From: Actinoplanes siamensis
Lineage (GTDB): Bacteria > Actinomycetota > Actinomycetes > Mycobacteriales > Micromonosporaceae
Assembly: GCF_016862395.1 (NCBI RefSeq)
Contig: NZ_BOMW01000019.1
Location: 155,713-219,712 of the forward strand
Direction: 5' to 3'
Length of the DNA stretch: 64,000 nt
Shown: in pieces, positions 34,450-42,728 of the stretch
How positions within the stretch are numbered: the first letter of the stretch is position 1
Layout of the letters: each line of letters starts with the position of its first letter
Notes under the pieces: model-generated
What the model was told of the DNA's origin: nothing
The model's input: the letters and a program-made list of their open reading frames with translations, nothing else
Database searches by the model: none
Made by a program: the position numbers and the translations under genes

Positions 34450-36249
34450 CTACAGCCTAAGCGAGCGGACGTCATCCGAACGGTCAGTTACCGATAGGCG
34501 AACGGTCGAGTCTCGGGCTGACGCGGCTGATTCGGCGCTGGTGAGGAGCCCGGAGAAACGCGCCGCGCCACGAGCCGGTGACGCCCAGTCGCCAGAGGTT
34601 TCCACCAAGCGGGTGTCCACGCGCTCCAGCCAGGCCAGGATCCGCTCGGTCTCCTCGGCCGTCGCGGACGCCACCGGGCCCGGTCCGGGAAGGACCGTCT
34701 CGGCGGTCAGCCGCGCCGCGTCCAGGGTGGGGCGAGGGTGCTCGCGCGGCGGCGAGGTGGCCGCGGCGGCCAGCCGGCCGTGCCGGACCACCACGATCTC
34801 CCAGCCGCCCTGGTCGTTCCGGCGGGCCGCGACGATCTCCGGCAGGCGGGTCAGCGCCTCCAGTTTCTGCATCCGGATCAGGGCGCGCAGCAGGGCGATC
34901 AGGCGAGACCGGACGGTGGCCGCCTCCTCGTACCGCTGCCGGTCGCTGAGCGTCTCGATCCGGGCCAGGATCGCCTCGATCACCGGGCCCGGATCGCCGG
35001 AGGTGGCGGTGCGGAACGGGAGGGCGGCGCGCAGGTCGTACTCCTCCGGGGAGATCTCGTGCTCGCAGGGCGCCGGGCAGCGGCCCAGCTCGGCCAGCGC
35101 GCAGGCCGGGGTGCGGGTGCGCAGCGACAGCTTGTGGTTGCACTGCCGCAGCGGGACCGCGTCGTAGACCCCGGCGGCGGCCAGCTCCGCGGTGCGCCGG
35201 GAGGAGAACGGGCCCAGATAGGTCGCACCGTCCTCGGCGAGGCGCCGGACCACCGAGAGGCGGGGGAAGGCCTCGGCGGTCAGCTTCAGCCAGACCACCC
35301 GCTCGGGATGTTTGGACCTGCGGTTGTACGGCGGGGAGTGCGCCGCGATCAGCCGCAGCTCCCGGACCTCCGCCTCCAGCGAGTGCGCACACTCCACCGC
35401 CTCCACCCGGACCGCCGCGGTGAGCATCTCGGAGATCCGCGCGCGTTTCTCGCCGGCGGTGAAGTAGCTGCGGACCCGGGTGGCGACGTCCTTCGACGTG
35501 CCCACGTAGAGCGGCCGCTCGTCGGCCGCCCGGAAGATGTAGACCCCCGGGACGTGCGGCAGGTTGTCGGCCAGGTGCCGCCGGCTGCGCTGGGCCGGGG
35601 TGATCGCCTTGGCGAACTCGATCGCGTCGCCCAGCGTGTGCACCCGGAAGCTGCCCAGCCGCTCGATCAGCCCGTGCAGCACGTCGACGGTGGCCCTGGC
35701 GTCGTCCAGCGCGCGGTGGTTGGGCTCGACCGTGGACCGGAAGAAGTGCGCCAGCGTGCCCAGCTTGCGGTTGGGCACCTCGTCGCGGGTCAGCGCGCGG
35801 CGGGCCAGGGCGGCGGTGTCCAGCACCCGGGGCGCCGGCCACGGGTAGCCGTGCCGGGCGCAGGCCGCCTTGAGGAAGCCCACGTCGTAGGGTGCGTTGT
35901 GGGCGACCAGCACCGCGCCGCGGAGGAACTCCAGCAGGGCCGGGAGAACCGTCTCGATCGGGGGCGCCGGGCGCAGCATCGCCTCGGTGATGCCGGTCAG
36001 GACGGTGATGAACGGCGGCAGCGGCTGGCCCGGGTTGACCAGGGTGCCGAACTCGCCGAGCACCGCGCCGCCGCGCACCTTGACCGCGCCGATCTCGGTG
36101 ATGCCGCCACCGTCCGGAGCGCCGCCGGTGGTCTCCAGGTCGAGCACCACGAAGGTGGTGTCGGCGAGCGAGACCGCCGCCGGATCGACCGAACCGTCGG
36201 CGGACAGCAGCGTGTCCAGAGTGCCCTGCACGTAAGCCGGTTGTGCCAC
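34450..36249 (-). CDS. DEDDh 3'-5' exonuclease fused to UvrC-like GIY-YIG nuclease
   Basis: A 599-residue fusion. Residues about 30-190 are a DnaQ-like exonuclease (DLETTG, HNAPYDVGFLK, HRALDDA). About 230-320 is a GIY-YIG endonuclease (GVYIFRAADERPLYVGTSKDVATRVRSYF). A UvrC-like Cys cluster region CNHKLSLRTRTPACALAELGRCPAPC follows, then a UVR-type segment. Such Cho-like fusions are thought to act in DNA repair. The GTG at 36249 is 8 bases after TAGTGT; a GTG at 36261 is also open. In mycobacteria the similar Rv2191 lies beside trpD (from memory). It is divergent from the NYN gene. Confidence 0.88.
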   Translation of the reverse strand: MAQPAYVQGTLDTLLSADGSVDPAAVSLADTTFVVLDLETTGGAPDGGGITEIGAVKVRGGAVLGEFGTLVNPGQPLPPFITVLTGITEAMLRPAPPIETVLPALLEFLRGAVLVAHNAPYDVGFLKAACARHGYPWPAPRVLDTAALARRALTRDEVPNRKLGTLAHFFRSTVEPNHRALDDARATVDVLHGLIERLGSFRVHTLGDAIEFAKAITPAQRSRRHLADNLPHVPGVYIFRAADERPLYVGTSKDVATRVRSYFTAGEKRARISEMLTAAVRVEAVECAHSLEAEVRELRLIAAHSPPYNRRSKHPERVVWLKLTAEAFPRLSVVRRLAEDGATYLGPFSSRRTAELAAAGVYDAVPLRQCNHKLSLRTRTPACALAELGRCPAPCEHEISPEEYDLRAALPFRTATSGDPGPVIEAILARIETLSDRQRYEEAATVRSRLIALLRALIRMQKLEALTRLPEIVAARRNDQGGWEIVVVRHGRLAAAATSPPREHPRPTLDAARLTAETVLPGPGPVASATAEETERILAWLERVDTRLVETSGDWASPARGAARFSGLLTSAESAASARDSTVRLSVTDRSDDVRSLRL

Positions 36250-36257
36250 GGCGGGCA

Positions 36258-36263
36258 ACACTA
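36258..36263 (-). promoter_or_regulatory. -10 box, possible leaderless start
   Basis: TAGTGT followed by 8 bases and the GTG at 36249 of the DEDDh/GIY-YIG gene. Confidence 0.35.
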
Positions 36264-36353
36264 GAACGGGGGTACGACATAAACCGAGCCCGCCCGGAAA
36301 AGATCACTTGTCTCGGCAAGCGTTTTCGCGGGCCACGGTGTGAGAATGGGTGG

Positions 36354-37733
36354 ATGTCCGCGCCGATCGAGCCCGACGACCGCCCCGTAGAGGAGGCGGC
36401 GTCGCAGGCTGCGGACTCCACCCCGGCGCTGCCGGAGCCCATCCTCCCCGAGCCGGTCCGCCAGCGGATCATGGCGCTGGCCGCCGCCGCCCTGCCCGGG
36501 CTGCCCAACGACGAGATCCCGGTGGTGCTGCGCCGGGTGGCCCGCTTCGCGCCGAACCGGCGGGCCCGCCTGGGCGGCCGGGAGATCGCCGCCCAGCTCA
36601 CCGCCGACCCGCTGTTCCGGCAGCGGATCGGCGCCCGGATCGTGGCCGAGGCCGGTGACCTGGGCGCCGCCGTGACCGGTGGCGTCGCCCCGGCCGCGGC
36701 CGACCCGGTGGAGGTCGCCGCGCTGGCCTACCTGGCCCGCCCGGACGGCTGGCGCGAGCTGATCGACGCCGCCGGCGACGTGGTGCGGGCCGACGCGGAC
36801 AGCGCCGCCCTGGCCGACCGGATCCGGGCCGCCGAGCAGCGCGCCACCCGCGCCGAGCACGACCGGGCGGTGGCCCGGGTGGAGGCCGACAAGCTCCGCG
36901 ACGAGCTGGCCCGGGTCCGCGAGGAGCTCGGCCAGCTGCGCGAGGAGGCGCGGGCCACGGCCAAGGCGCTGCGTGAGGCGCAGGCCGCGCAGAAACGCGC
37001 GTCCGACCTGCTGGCCACGGAGAAGGGCCGCGCGGCGCGCGTCGCTCTGGACCACGAGGCGGAGGTACGCCGGATGCGGGCCCGCCTCGCCGACGCGGAG
37101 GCCACCGCGGCCACCGGCAAGCAGGCCGCCAAGGACGCCCGGGCGGTCGACGACGCCCGCCTCTGGCTGCTGCTCGAGACGATCGGCCAGGCCGCCACCG
37201 GCCTGCGCCGCGAGCTCGCCCTGGGCCCGACCGACAAGCTGCCCGCCGACTTCGTGGCCGACGCCTCGGCCGACCGCCCCGGCGCCCCCGAGCGCTCCCG
37301 GGCCCGCGCCCAGGACACCGACGACCCCGGCCGCCTGGACCAGCTGCTCGCTCTGCCCCGGGCGCACCTGATCGTCGACGGGTACAACGTGACCAAGCGC
37401 GGCTTCGCCGACATGTCCCTGGAGCAGCAGCGCAAACGCCTGATCACCGGGCTCGGCGGGATCGCCGCGCAGACCGGCGACGAGGTCACCGTGGTCTTCG
37501 ACGGGGCCGAGCGGGTGCACGGCCTGCCGCCCGCGCCGCGCGGCGTGCGGGTGCTCTTCTCCCGCAAGGGCACCACCGCCGACGAGCTGATCCGGCAGCT
37601 GGTCCGGGCCGAGCCGCCGGGCCGCCCGCTGGTCGTGGTCTCCTCCGACCGGGAGGTGGCCGACGGGGTGCGCCGGCACGGGGCGTACCCGATGGGCGCG
37701 GACTCGTTGCTGCGCCGGCTGGCCCGGTCCTGA
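36354..37733 (+). CDS. NYN (YacP-type) RNase-like protein with coiled coil
   Basis: A 459-residue protein. The C-terminal part (from about residue 335) is a NYN/PIN-fold domain with acidic residues in HLIVDGYNVTKRGF, VVFDGAERV and VVSSDREVADGV, resembling the RNase YacP/Rae1. Residues about 155-270 form a long coiled coil (AEQRATRAEHDRAVARVEAD and onward). The first 140 residues are helical and unknown. The ATG at 36354 follows GAGAAT by 6 bases. It probably cleaves RNA at ribosomes or in decay complexes (inference from the family). Divergent from the nuclease fusion gene. Confidence 0.85.
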   Translation: MSAPIEPDDRPVEEAASQAADSTPALPEPILPEPVRQRIMALAAAALPGLPNDEIPVVLRRVARFAPNRRARLGGREIAAQLTADPLFRQRIGARIVAEAGDLGAAVTGGVAPAAADPVEVAALAYLARPDGWRELIDAAGDVVRADADSAALADRIRAAEQRATRAEHDRAVARVEADKLRDELARVREELGQLREEARATAKALREAQAAQKRASDLLATEKGRAARVALDHEAEVRRMRARLADAEATAATGKQAAKDARAVDDARLWLLLETIGQAATGLRRELALGPTDKLPADFVADASADRPGAPERSRARAQDTDDPGRLDQLLALPRAHLIVDGYNVTKRGFADMSLEQQRKRLITGLGGIAAQTGDEVTVVFDGAERVHGLPPAPRGVRVLFSRKGTTADELIRQLVRAEPPGRPLVVVSSDREVADGVRRHGAYPMGADSLLRRLARS

Positions 37734-37762
37734 GTTTCTGTCGTACCCCTCGCCTAGCGTGA

Positions 37763-37781
37763 CGGTCACCTGAGGTGACCG
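37763..37781. promoter_or_regulatory. hairpin/palindrome before a small Cys protein gene
   Basis: CGGTCACC-TGA-GGTGACCG, a perfect 8-bp palindrome with a 3-base centre, between the NYN gene and the small Cys-rich gene, just after a TAGCGT box (37755-37760). It may be an operator or a terminator. Confidence 0.4.
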
Positions 37782-37822
37782 GTCCGTCGCGCGGCCGGCC
37801 CTCCCGGTGAAGGGGAGAGGTA

Positions 37823-38035
37823 ATGATCATTGATTGTGGTCGTTGCGTCGAACGGACCGACGAATGCACCGGGTGCCTGGTCAGCGCACTTGCCGAGACG
37901 CCCGGCGGGATCACCGGGCTGACTCCCGGCGAGCTGCTGGCGATCGAGACCCTCGAGCTGGCCGGGTTCGAGGTGGAGATCCTGCAGACCCCGGAGCCGC
38001 CGGCGATCGTGCCGTTCCGCCGCCACGTGGCGTGA
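37823..38035 (+). CDS. small protein with two CxxC motifs
   Basis: A 70-residue protein beginning MIIDCGRCVERTDECTGCLV. Its four cysteines in two CxxC pairs (5/8 and 15/18) could bind zinc or a cluster; a helical acidic segment and a PEPPAIVPFRRH tail follow. A strong AGGGGAGAGG ribosome site lies five bases before the ATG, so it is well translated. I recall short conserved actinobacterial proteins of this pattern but no assigned function. It is followed after 28 bases by the M48 protease, which has its own promoter-like box. Confidence 0.7.
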   Translation: MIIDCGRCVERTDECTGCLVSALAETPGGITGLTPGELLAIETLELAGFEVEILQTPEPPAIVPFRRHVA

Positions 38036-38049
38036 TCATGAGGACGGCC

Positions 38050-38055
38050 TAGGAT
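38050..38055 (+). promoter_or_regulatory. -10 box, possible leaderless start
   Basis: TAGGAT followed by 8 bases and the ATG of the M48 protease gene. Confidence 0.4.
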
Positions 38056-38063
38056 CTTTCGTC

Positions 38064-39320
38064 ATGACTCCCCGGTGGTGGGCCCTCGTGACGTTCGGGG
38101 TGCTGCTCGTGGCGCTCGTGCTGTTCGCGGCGCTGACCGTGCCCTGGCACCGCGCGCCCGCGCCACGTGCCGACCAGGTCGCCGCGCTCGGCCGGTTCCC
38201 GCCGGAGCAGGTGGCCCGGGCCCGGCGGTTCCGCGCCGAGTTGCGCCCGGGGACGTACGCGGGCATGGCGCTGGGCCTGATGGTGGCGCTGGTGCTCGGG
38301 CTCACCCCGATCGGCGCGCGGCTGGTCGAGCTGGCCGGTCGGCCGTTCGGCGACCACTGGCTGGCCCGGGCGGTGCTCGGCGGCCTGCTCGTGGTGCTCG
38401 CCGGTGAAGTGCTCACGCTGCCGTTCGCGGCCTGGCGGCACACCATCGTGGTGCGGTACGGCCTCTCCACCCAGTCCTGGGGCGGCTGGGGCGTCGACCT
38501 GCTGAAGTCCGCAGCCGTCTCGGTGGTCCTCGGCGGGCTCGCGTTGGCCGGCTTCTTCGCGGTCACCCACGTCGCGCCGCGCTGGTGGTGGGCGTTCGGC
38601 GCGGCCGGCGCGGCCGGGCTGGTGGTGCTGCTGTCGTTCGTGCTCCCGGTGGTGGTCGAGCCGATCTTCAACAGGTTCACCCCGATGCCGGACGGGCCGC
38701 TGCGCGCCGAGCTGATCGCCCTGGCCGACCGGGACGGCGTGCCGGTGCGCGACGTGCTGGTCGCCGACGCGTCCCGGCGCACCCGGGCGGTGAACGCGTA
38801 CGTCTCCGGCCTGGGCCCCACCCGGCGGATCGTCGTCTACGACACCATGCTCACCGAGGCCACCCCGGACGAGGTGGTCTCGGTCGCCGCGCACGAGCTG
38901 GGCCACGCCAAGGACGGCGACGTGCTGACCGGCACGATCCTCGGCGCGCTGGGCGCCGCGCTCGCCGTGGTCGCGATCCACCTGCTCGGCTCCTGGACCG
39001 GCCTGCTCCGGCTGGCCGGCGTCGACGCCATCGGCGAGCCGCGGGCGATCGGGCTGCTGCTCGCCGTCGCCGCGGTCGCCGGCCTGCTCGCCGGCCCGGG
39101 CCAGGCGTTCGTCTCCCGGCGCATCGAGGCCCGCGCCGACCGGCACGCGCTCGACCTGACCGGCGACCCGGCGACCTTCGAGGCCATGCAGCGCCGCCTC
39201 GGCTCCGTCAACCTGTCCGATCCCGATCCGCCGACCTGGGAGTTCCTGATGTTCGCCTCGCACCCGTCCACCGTGCAGCGGATGGCCGCCGCCCGTGCGT
39301 ACGCCCGGGGCGAGCGCTGA
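38064..39320 (+). CDS. M48-family membrane metalloprotease
   Basis: A 418-residue Ste24/HtpX-like zinc protease. The zinc motif HELGH is in SVAAHELGHAKDGDV (about residues 278-282), and the third ligand is likely the Glu in RRIEARADRHALDL. About seven membrane helices surround the active site. The segment RRTRAVNAYVSGLGPTRRIVVYDTML is typical. It may remove misfolded membrane proteins or process lipid-linked peptides; the substrate is unknown. Its TGA overlaps the pimB ATG by one base (TGATG), so the two are translationally coupled. Confidence 0.9.
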   Translation: MTPRWWALVTFGVLLVALVLFAALTVPWHRAPAPRADQVAALGRFPPEQVARARRFRAELRPGTYAGMALGLMVALVLGLTPIGARLVELAGRPFGDHWLARAVLGGLLVVLAGEVLTLPFAAWRHTIVVRYGLSTQSWGGWGVDLLKSAAVSVVLGGLALAGFFAVTHVAPRWWWAFGAAGAAGLVVLLSFVLPVVVEPIFNRFTPMPDGPLRAELIALADRDGVPVRDVLVADASRRTRAVNAYVSGLGPTRRIVVYDTMLTEATPDEVVSVAAHELGHAKDGDVLTGTILGALGAALAVVAIHLLGSWTGLLRLAGVDAIGEPRAIGLLLAVAAVAGLLAGPGQAFVSRRIEARADRHALDLTGDPATFEAMQRRLGSVNLSDPDPPTWEFLMFASHPSTVQRMAAARAYARGER

Positions 39321-40468
39321 TGGCTCGCACCCTGCTGGTCACCAACGACTTCCCGCCCCGGCCCGGCGGCATCCAGCAGTTCGTGCACAACCTGGCGGTG
39401 CGCCAGCCGGCCGGTTCGGTGGTGGTCTACTCGTCGACCTGGAAGGGCGCCGCCGCGTTCGACGCCGAGCAGCCGTTCGAGGTGGTCCGGGAGGCCACCT
39501 CGATCCTGCTGCCCACGCCGCGGGTCGCCCGCCGGGCCGCCGAGCTGGCCCGCGCGCACGGGTGCGACTCCGTGCTGTTCGGCGCGGCCGCGCCGCTCGG
39601 GCTGCTCGCCCACGGCCTGCGCCGGACCGCCGGGATCACCCGCGCGGTCGGGATCACCCACGGGCACGAGATCGGCTGGGCGGCGCTGCCCGGCGCCCGG
39701 GGCCTGCTGCGCCGGATCGCCCGGGGCAACGACGTCATCACGTTCCTGGGGGAGTATCAGCGGGTCCGGCTCGATCGCGCCCTGCACGGGTTGACCGAGC
39801 TGCGGCGGCTCGCGCCCGGGGTCGACGTGGACACGTTCCACCCCGGGGTGGATGGGAGCGAGGTCCGCAAGCGGCACGGCCTCGCCGGGCGGCCGGTCGT
39901 CGTGTGCGTGTCCCGGCTGGTCCCGCGCAAGGGCCAGGACATGCTGATCCGCGCCCTGCCGGAGATCCGCCGGCGGGTGCCCGGCGCGGCGCTGCTGCTG
40001 GTCAGCGGCGGGCCGTACCGGAAGACGCTGGCCCGGCTGGCGCGCGAGCACGACGTCGAGGCGGACGTGGTGTTCACCGGGTCGGTGCCGTGGGCCGAGC
40101 TGCCGGCGCACTACGCGGCCGGGGACGTCTACGCGATGCCGTGCCGGACCCGGGCGGCCGGGCTGGACGTCGAAGGCCTCGGGATCGTCTACCTGGAGGC
40201 CTCGGCGACCGGTCTGCCGGTCGTCGGCGGGGACTCCGGGGGCGCGCCGGACGCGGTCCGCGAGAGGGAGACGGGGTATGTCGTGGGCGGCACCGACGTG
40301 CCCGCGATGGCCGACCGGATCGCGGGACTGCTGTCCGATCCTGATCATGCTCGGGCGATGGGGGCGGCGGGGCGTGCCTGGGTGGAGCGGGAGTGGCGGT
40401 GGGAGACCCAGGCGGCTCGTCTCGGCTCCCTGCTCGCCCCGGACCAGCCGCCCCACCCGCGGGCATAG
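39320..40468 (+). CDS. pimB: GT4 mannosyltransferase, PimB-like
   Basis: A 382-residue GT-B glycosyltransferase of family 4. It closely resembles, from memory, mycobacterial PimB (Rv2188c), which adds the second mannose (alpha-1,6) to phosphatidylinositol monomannoside using GDP-mannose at the inner membrane face. Matches include LLVTNDFPPRPGGIQ at the start, THGHEIGW, CVSRLVPRKGQD with nucleotide-binding Arg/Lys, and the EX7E motif in DVEGLGIVYLEASATGLPV. It is coupled to the upstream M48 protease by a one-base overlap. Phosphatidylinositol mannosides are known in Micromonosporaceae relatives. Confidence in the precise acceptor is moderate. Confidence 0.85.
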   Translation: MARTLLVTNDFPPRPGGIQQFVHNLAVRQPAGSVVVYSSTWKGAAAFDAEQPFEVVREATSILLPTPRVARRAAELARAHGCDSVLFGAAAPLGLLAHGLRRTAGITRAVGITHGHEIGWAALPGARGLLRRIARGNDVITFLGEYQRVRLDRALHGLTELRRLAPGVDVDTFHPGVDGSEVRKRHGLAGRPVVVCVSRLVPRKGQDMLIRALPEIRRRVPGAALLLVSGGPYRKTLARLAREHDVEADVVFTGSVPWAELPAHYAAGDVYAMPCRTRAAGLDVEGLGIVYLEASATGLPVVGGDSGGAPDAVRERETGYVVGGTDVPAMADRIAGLLSDPDHARAMGAAGRAWVEREWRWETQAARLGSLLAPDQPPHPRA

Positions 40469-40883
40469 CCCGGCCCGGCTCCGGACCCGTCCCGGCCACG
40501 GAACGCCGGCCGGGTCGGTGGTCGCCGCTTCCGGCGCGTGTCGCGGTGCCGGCTGGCACCGGGGGTGTCTCCGGGGCCCCAGGCCGGGTCGAGAGCCTTC
40601 ACGGTACGGCGGTTCCTGCTCACCGAGGTGGCGCGGTTGCTGCGGATCTCCACGATGGAGGAGGTGCGCGCGGTGACCCGGCGGGTCCCGACCAACCTGT
40701 ACGGCCGGGCGTCCAGCGGCCCGGTCACCGGTCTGGCCTTACGTGACACTGTGCTGGCTGCTGTGGACGGGCCGGATGGCGCCGGCCGCCGCGGGGCCGC
40801 CGCGTTACGCCATCGGCATCGCGGTTGTTCACCCGGTAGGCCGGCGCCTGTCAATCCGCCTGATCACCTGCCATGGTGTTCCC
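40469..40883. other. gap with hairpin-like repeat and a coding-like stretch
   Basis: No confident gene. Near 40561 is GGGGGTGTCTCCGGGG, a member of the intergenic repeat family. From about 40600 to 40780 the plus strand reads in one frame as a protein-like peptide with GC-rich third positions (RRFLLTEVARLLRISTMEEV, then NLYGRASSGPVTGL), but no sound start precedes it and composition fails after 40790. It could be a 5'-truncated relic or chance. Confidence 0.4.
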
Positions 40884-41408
40884 ATGGAATTAGTGGGATT
40901 GGCGACGGTCGGCGCGGTGCTGGCGGCCGGGGTGGCCGTGGGCGCCTGGCGCCGGCGCACCGACGGCCGGGTGCGCCCGGTGGAGCAGACTGGTGACGTG
41001 AGCGAATCCGTGGCGGCCGAGCAGATCGACCGGGCAGTGCTGGACCGGCTCGGGGTCGAGCCCGGCCGGGTCACGCTGCTGCAGTTCTCCACCGCGTTCT
41101 GCGCGCCCTGCCGGGCCGTGCGCCGGGTCAGCGCCGAGGTCGCCGGGCTCCTCCCGGAGGTGCGGCACGTCGAGGTCGACGCCGAGAGCCACCTCGACGA
41201 GGTGCGTGCGCTGAACATCTGGCGCACCCCGACGCTGCTGGTCCTGGACGCCGCGGGCCGGGTGACCAGGCGGGCCACCGGCGTCCCGACGAAGCCGCAG
41301 CTGATCGCCGCGCTCGCCGAGTCAGGCGCCGGCGGGCGCCGTGACGGGCTCGGCGCCGGACCGGCTGAGGGCGCGGGGCCCGGGGATCAGCGGCTGGGAC
41401 GCGGCTGA
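40884..41408 (+). CDS. thioredoxin-family protein, membrane-anchored
   Basis: A 174-residue protein with one N-terminal membrane helix (MELVGLATVGAVLAAGVAVGAW) and a thioredoxin fold carrying the redox motif CAPC in LLQFSTAFCAPCRAVRR. The cis-Pro region is present (IWRTPTLLVLD). The last 30 residues are Gly/Arg-rich and look like out-of-family readthrough. It is probably a disulfide reductant facing the cytoplasm or periplasm; the orientation is uncertain. The ATG at 40884 gives the natural anchor. The DUF4395 protein 230 bases downstream is a frequent companion of thioredoxins. Confidence 0.85.
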   Translation: MELVGLATVGAVLAAGVAVGAWRRRTDGRVRPVEQTGDVSESVAAEQIDRAVLDRLGVEPGRVTLLQFSTAFCAPCRAVRRVSAEVAGLLPEVRHVEVDAESHLDEVRALNIWRTPTLLVLDAAGRVTRRATGVPTKPQLIAALAESGAGGRRDGLGAGPAEGAGPGDQRLGRG

Positions 41409-41498
41409 GGCGAACAGCACCAAGGCGCAGCCGACCCGCACCCGGTCCAACCCGGGGCGCGCCGACAGCGGGCCGGCCATCGCGTTGCCCAGCGGCAT
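41322..41498 (-). CDS. possible small membrane peptide, antisense to thioredoxin end
   Basis: A 58-residue open frame from an ATG at 41498, opposite to its neighbours and overlapping the end of the thioredoxin gene. Third positions are almost all G or C. The product (MPLGNAMAGPLSARPGLDRV and onward) has one hydrophobic stretch VGCALVLFASAASQPLI. There is no ribosome site before the ATG. It may be a real small gene or a shadow; the similar-looking in-frame sequence upstream of the ATG makes the start uncertain. Confidence 0.25.
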   Translation of the reverse strand: MPLGNAMAGPLSARPGLDRVRVGCALVLFASAASQPLIPGPRALSRSGAEPVTAPAGA

Positions 41499-41639
41499 CG
41501 CGGGAGACGACGTCAGGTGGTCCCAGGACGCGACCCGAGCGCGAACAGGCGGCGCTCGCGGCGGTCTCGCCGGAGGAACCGGCGCAGCTCAACGATCTCC
41601 CGCGTCAAGTCCTACTATCCCCGGAGGAATAATAGGCGC

Positions 41640-42056
41640 ATGTACGTGGACCCACGTGGCCAGCGCTTCGCCGCGGCCGTCACCAGTGTCGTCGTCGCGC
41701 TCGTGCTGATCACCGGCTCCGGCTGGCTGGCACTGGCGCAGGCGGTGGTCTTCGCGATCACCGCGTACCGCCCGCACCGGGGCCCCTACGGGTCGATCTT
41801 CCGGATGGTGGCGCCGCCGCGGCCGACGGAACCGGCCGCCCCCGTGCGATTCGCGCAACTCGTCGGTTTCGCGTTCCTCAGCGTCTCCGCGGGGGGATAC
41901 CTCATGGGCGCGGAGACGCTCGGACTGGTCGCCGCGGCGTTCGGGCTGTTCGCGGCGTTCCTCAATGCGGCTTTCGGGTTGTGCCTGGGGTGCGAGGCCT
42001 ATCTGAGGATTCGTCGACTCTCAGGCAGAAACGCCGAAGGCGTCGGTAATGTCTAG
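41640..42056 (+). CDS. DUF4395 membrane protein
   Basis: A 138-residue protein of the DUF4395 family with about four membrane helices. It starts MYVDPRGQRFAAAVTSVVVAL and ends with the hallmark FLNAAFGLCLGCEAYLRIRR, whose two cysteines (CLGC) could exchange disulfides. GGAGGA lies 11 bases before the ATG. Members often lie beside thioredoxin or sulfurtransferase genes, as here, so a membrane thiol-redox role is a reasonable inference. The stop overlaps the stop of the convergent response-regulator gene by 4 bases. Confidence 0.85.
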   Translation: MYVDPRGQRFAAAVTSVVVALVLITGSGWLALAQAVVFAITAYRPHRGPYGSIFRMVAPPRPTEPAAPVRFAQLVGFAFLSVSAGGYLMGAETLGLVAAAFGLFAAFLNAAFGLCLGCEAYLRIRRLSGRNAEGVGNV

Positions 42057-42721
42057 AACTTCGGGGCGTCCGGGGCTTCCAGGAGCCCCAGGCGAAGCGC
42101 GGTCATGAGCGCCTGGGCCCGGTTCGCCGCGCCCAGCTTCTCGTACAGCTTCGAGATGTGGGTCTTCGCCGTCGACTCGGAGACGAACAGCTGCTTGGCG
42201 ATCCCGGCGACGCTCATGCCGTCGGCGAGCAGCCGCAGCACCTGACCCTCGCGGGGGGACAGCTGCGGGCCGGACGGGGCGAGCCGGCGCTTCATCGCCT
42301 CGGCGAGGTCGGCGGCGGTGAACGCGCTGGGTGCCGACGCGGCGTGCCGGGCCGCCGCCACCACCTCGTCAGCCGGGGCGGTCTTCGGCACGAACGCGCT
42401 GGCCCCGGCCTCGAGAGCGCCGAAGAGCTGGTCGTCGCCGGCATACATGGTCAGGACCACGATGCCCATGTTGGCGTTGTTCTTGCGGAGGGCGCGGGTG
42501 GCCTCCAGGCCGCTGCCGTCGGGCAGCCGCAGATCCATGATCACGACATCCGGCTGCAGCGCGCCGGCTTGGCGAACCGCCTCCGCGGCCGTCGCCGCCT
42601 CGCCGACGACCTCGAACTGCCGGTCGCGCTCGAATGCGTGCCGCAGCCCCTTACGGATCAAATCGTGATCGTCGACAAGGAGGACCTTGGTGCGCGTCGT
42701 CGGCGCAGGACTGGTCGACAT
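42053..42721 (-). CDS. NarL/FixJ-family response regulator
   Basis: A 222-residue response regulator. The receiver (residues 11-125) has the acidic pair in LLVDDHD, phospho-Asp63 in VVIMDLRLPDGSG and Lys113 in FVPKTAP. A LuxR-type helix-turn-helix (about 152-215) reads LSPREGQVLRLLADGMSVAGIAKQLFVSESTAKTHISKLYEKL. It follows the histidine kinase by 7 bases and is its obvious partner. Target genes are unknown. Confidence 0.93.
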   Translation of the reverse strand: MSTSPAPTTRTKVLLVDDHDLIRKGLRHAFERDRQFEVVGEAATAAEAVRQAGALQPDVVIMDLRLPDGSGLEATRALRKNNANMGIVVLTMYAGDDQLFGALEAGASAFVPKTAPADEVVAAARHAASAPSAFTAADLAEAMKRRLAPSGPQLSPREGQVLRLLADGMSVAGIAKQLFVSESTAKTHISKLYEKLGAANRAQALMTALRLGLLEAPDAPKF

Positions 42722-42728
42722 GCTCGGG

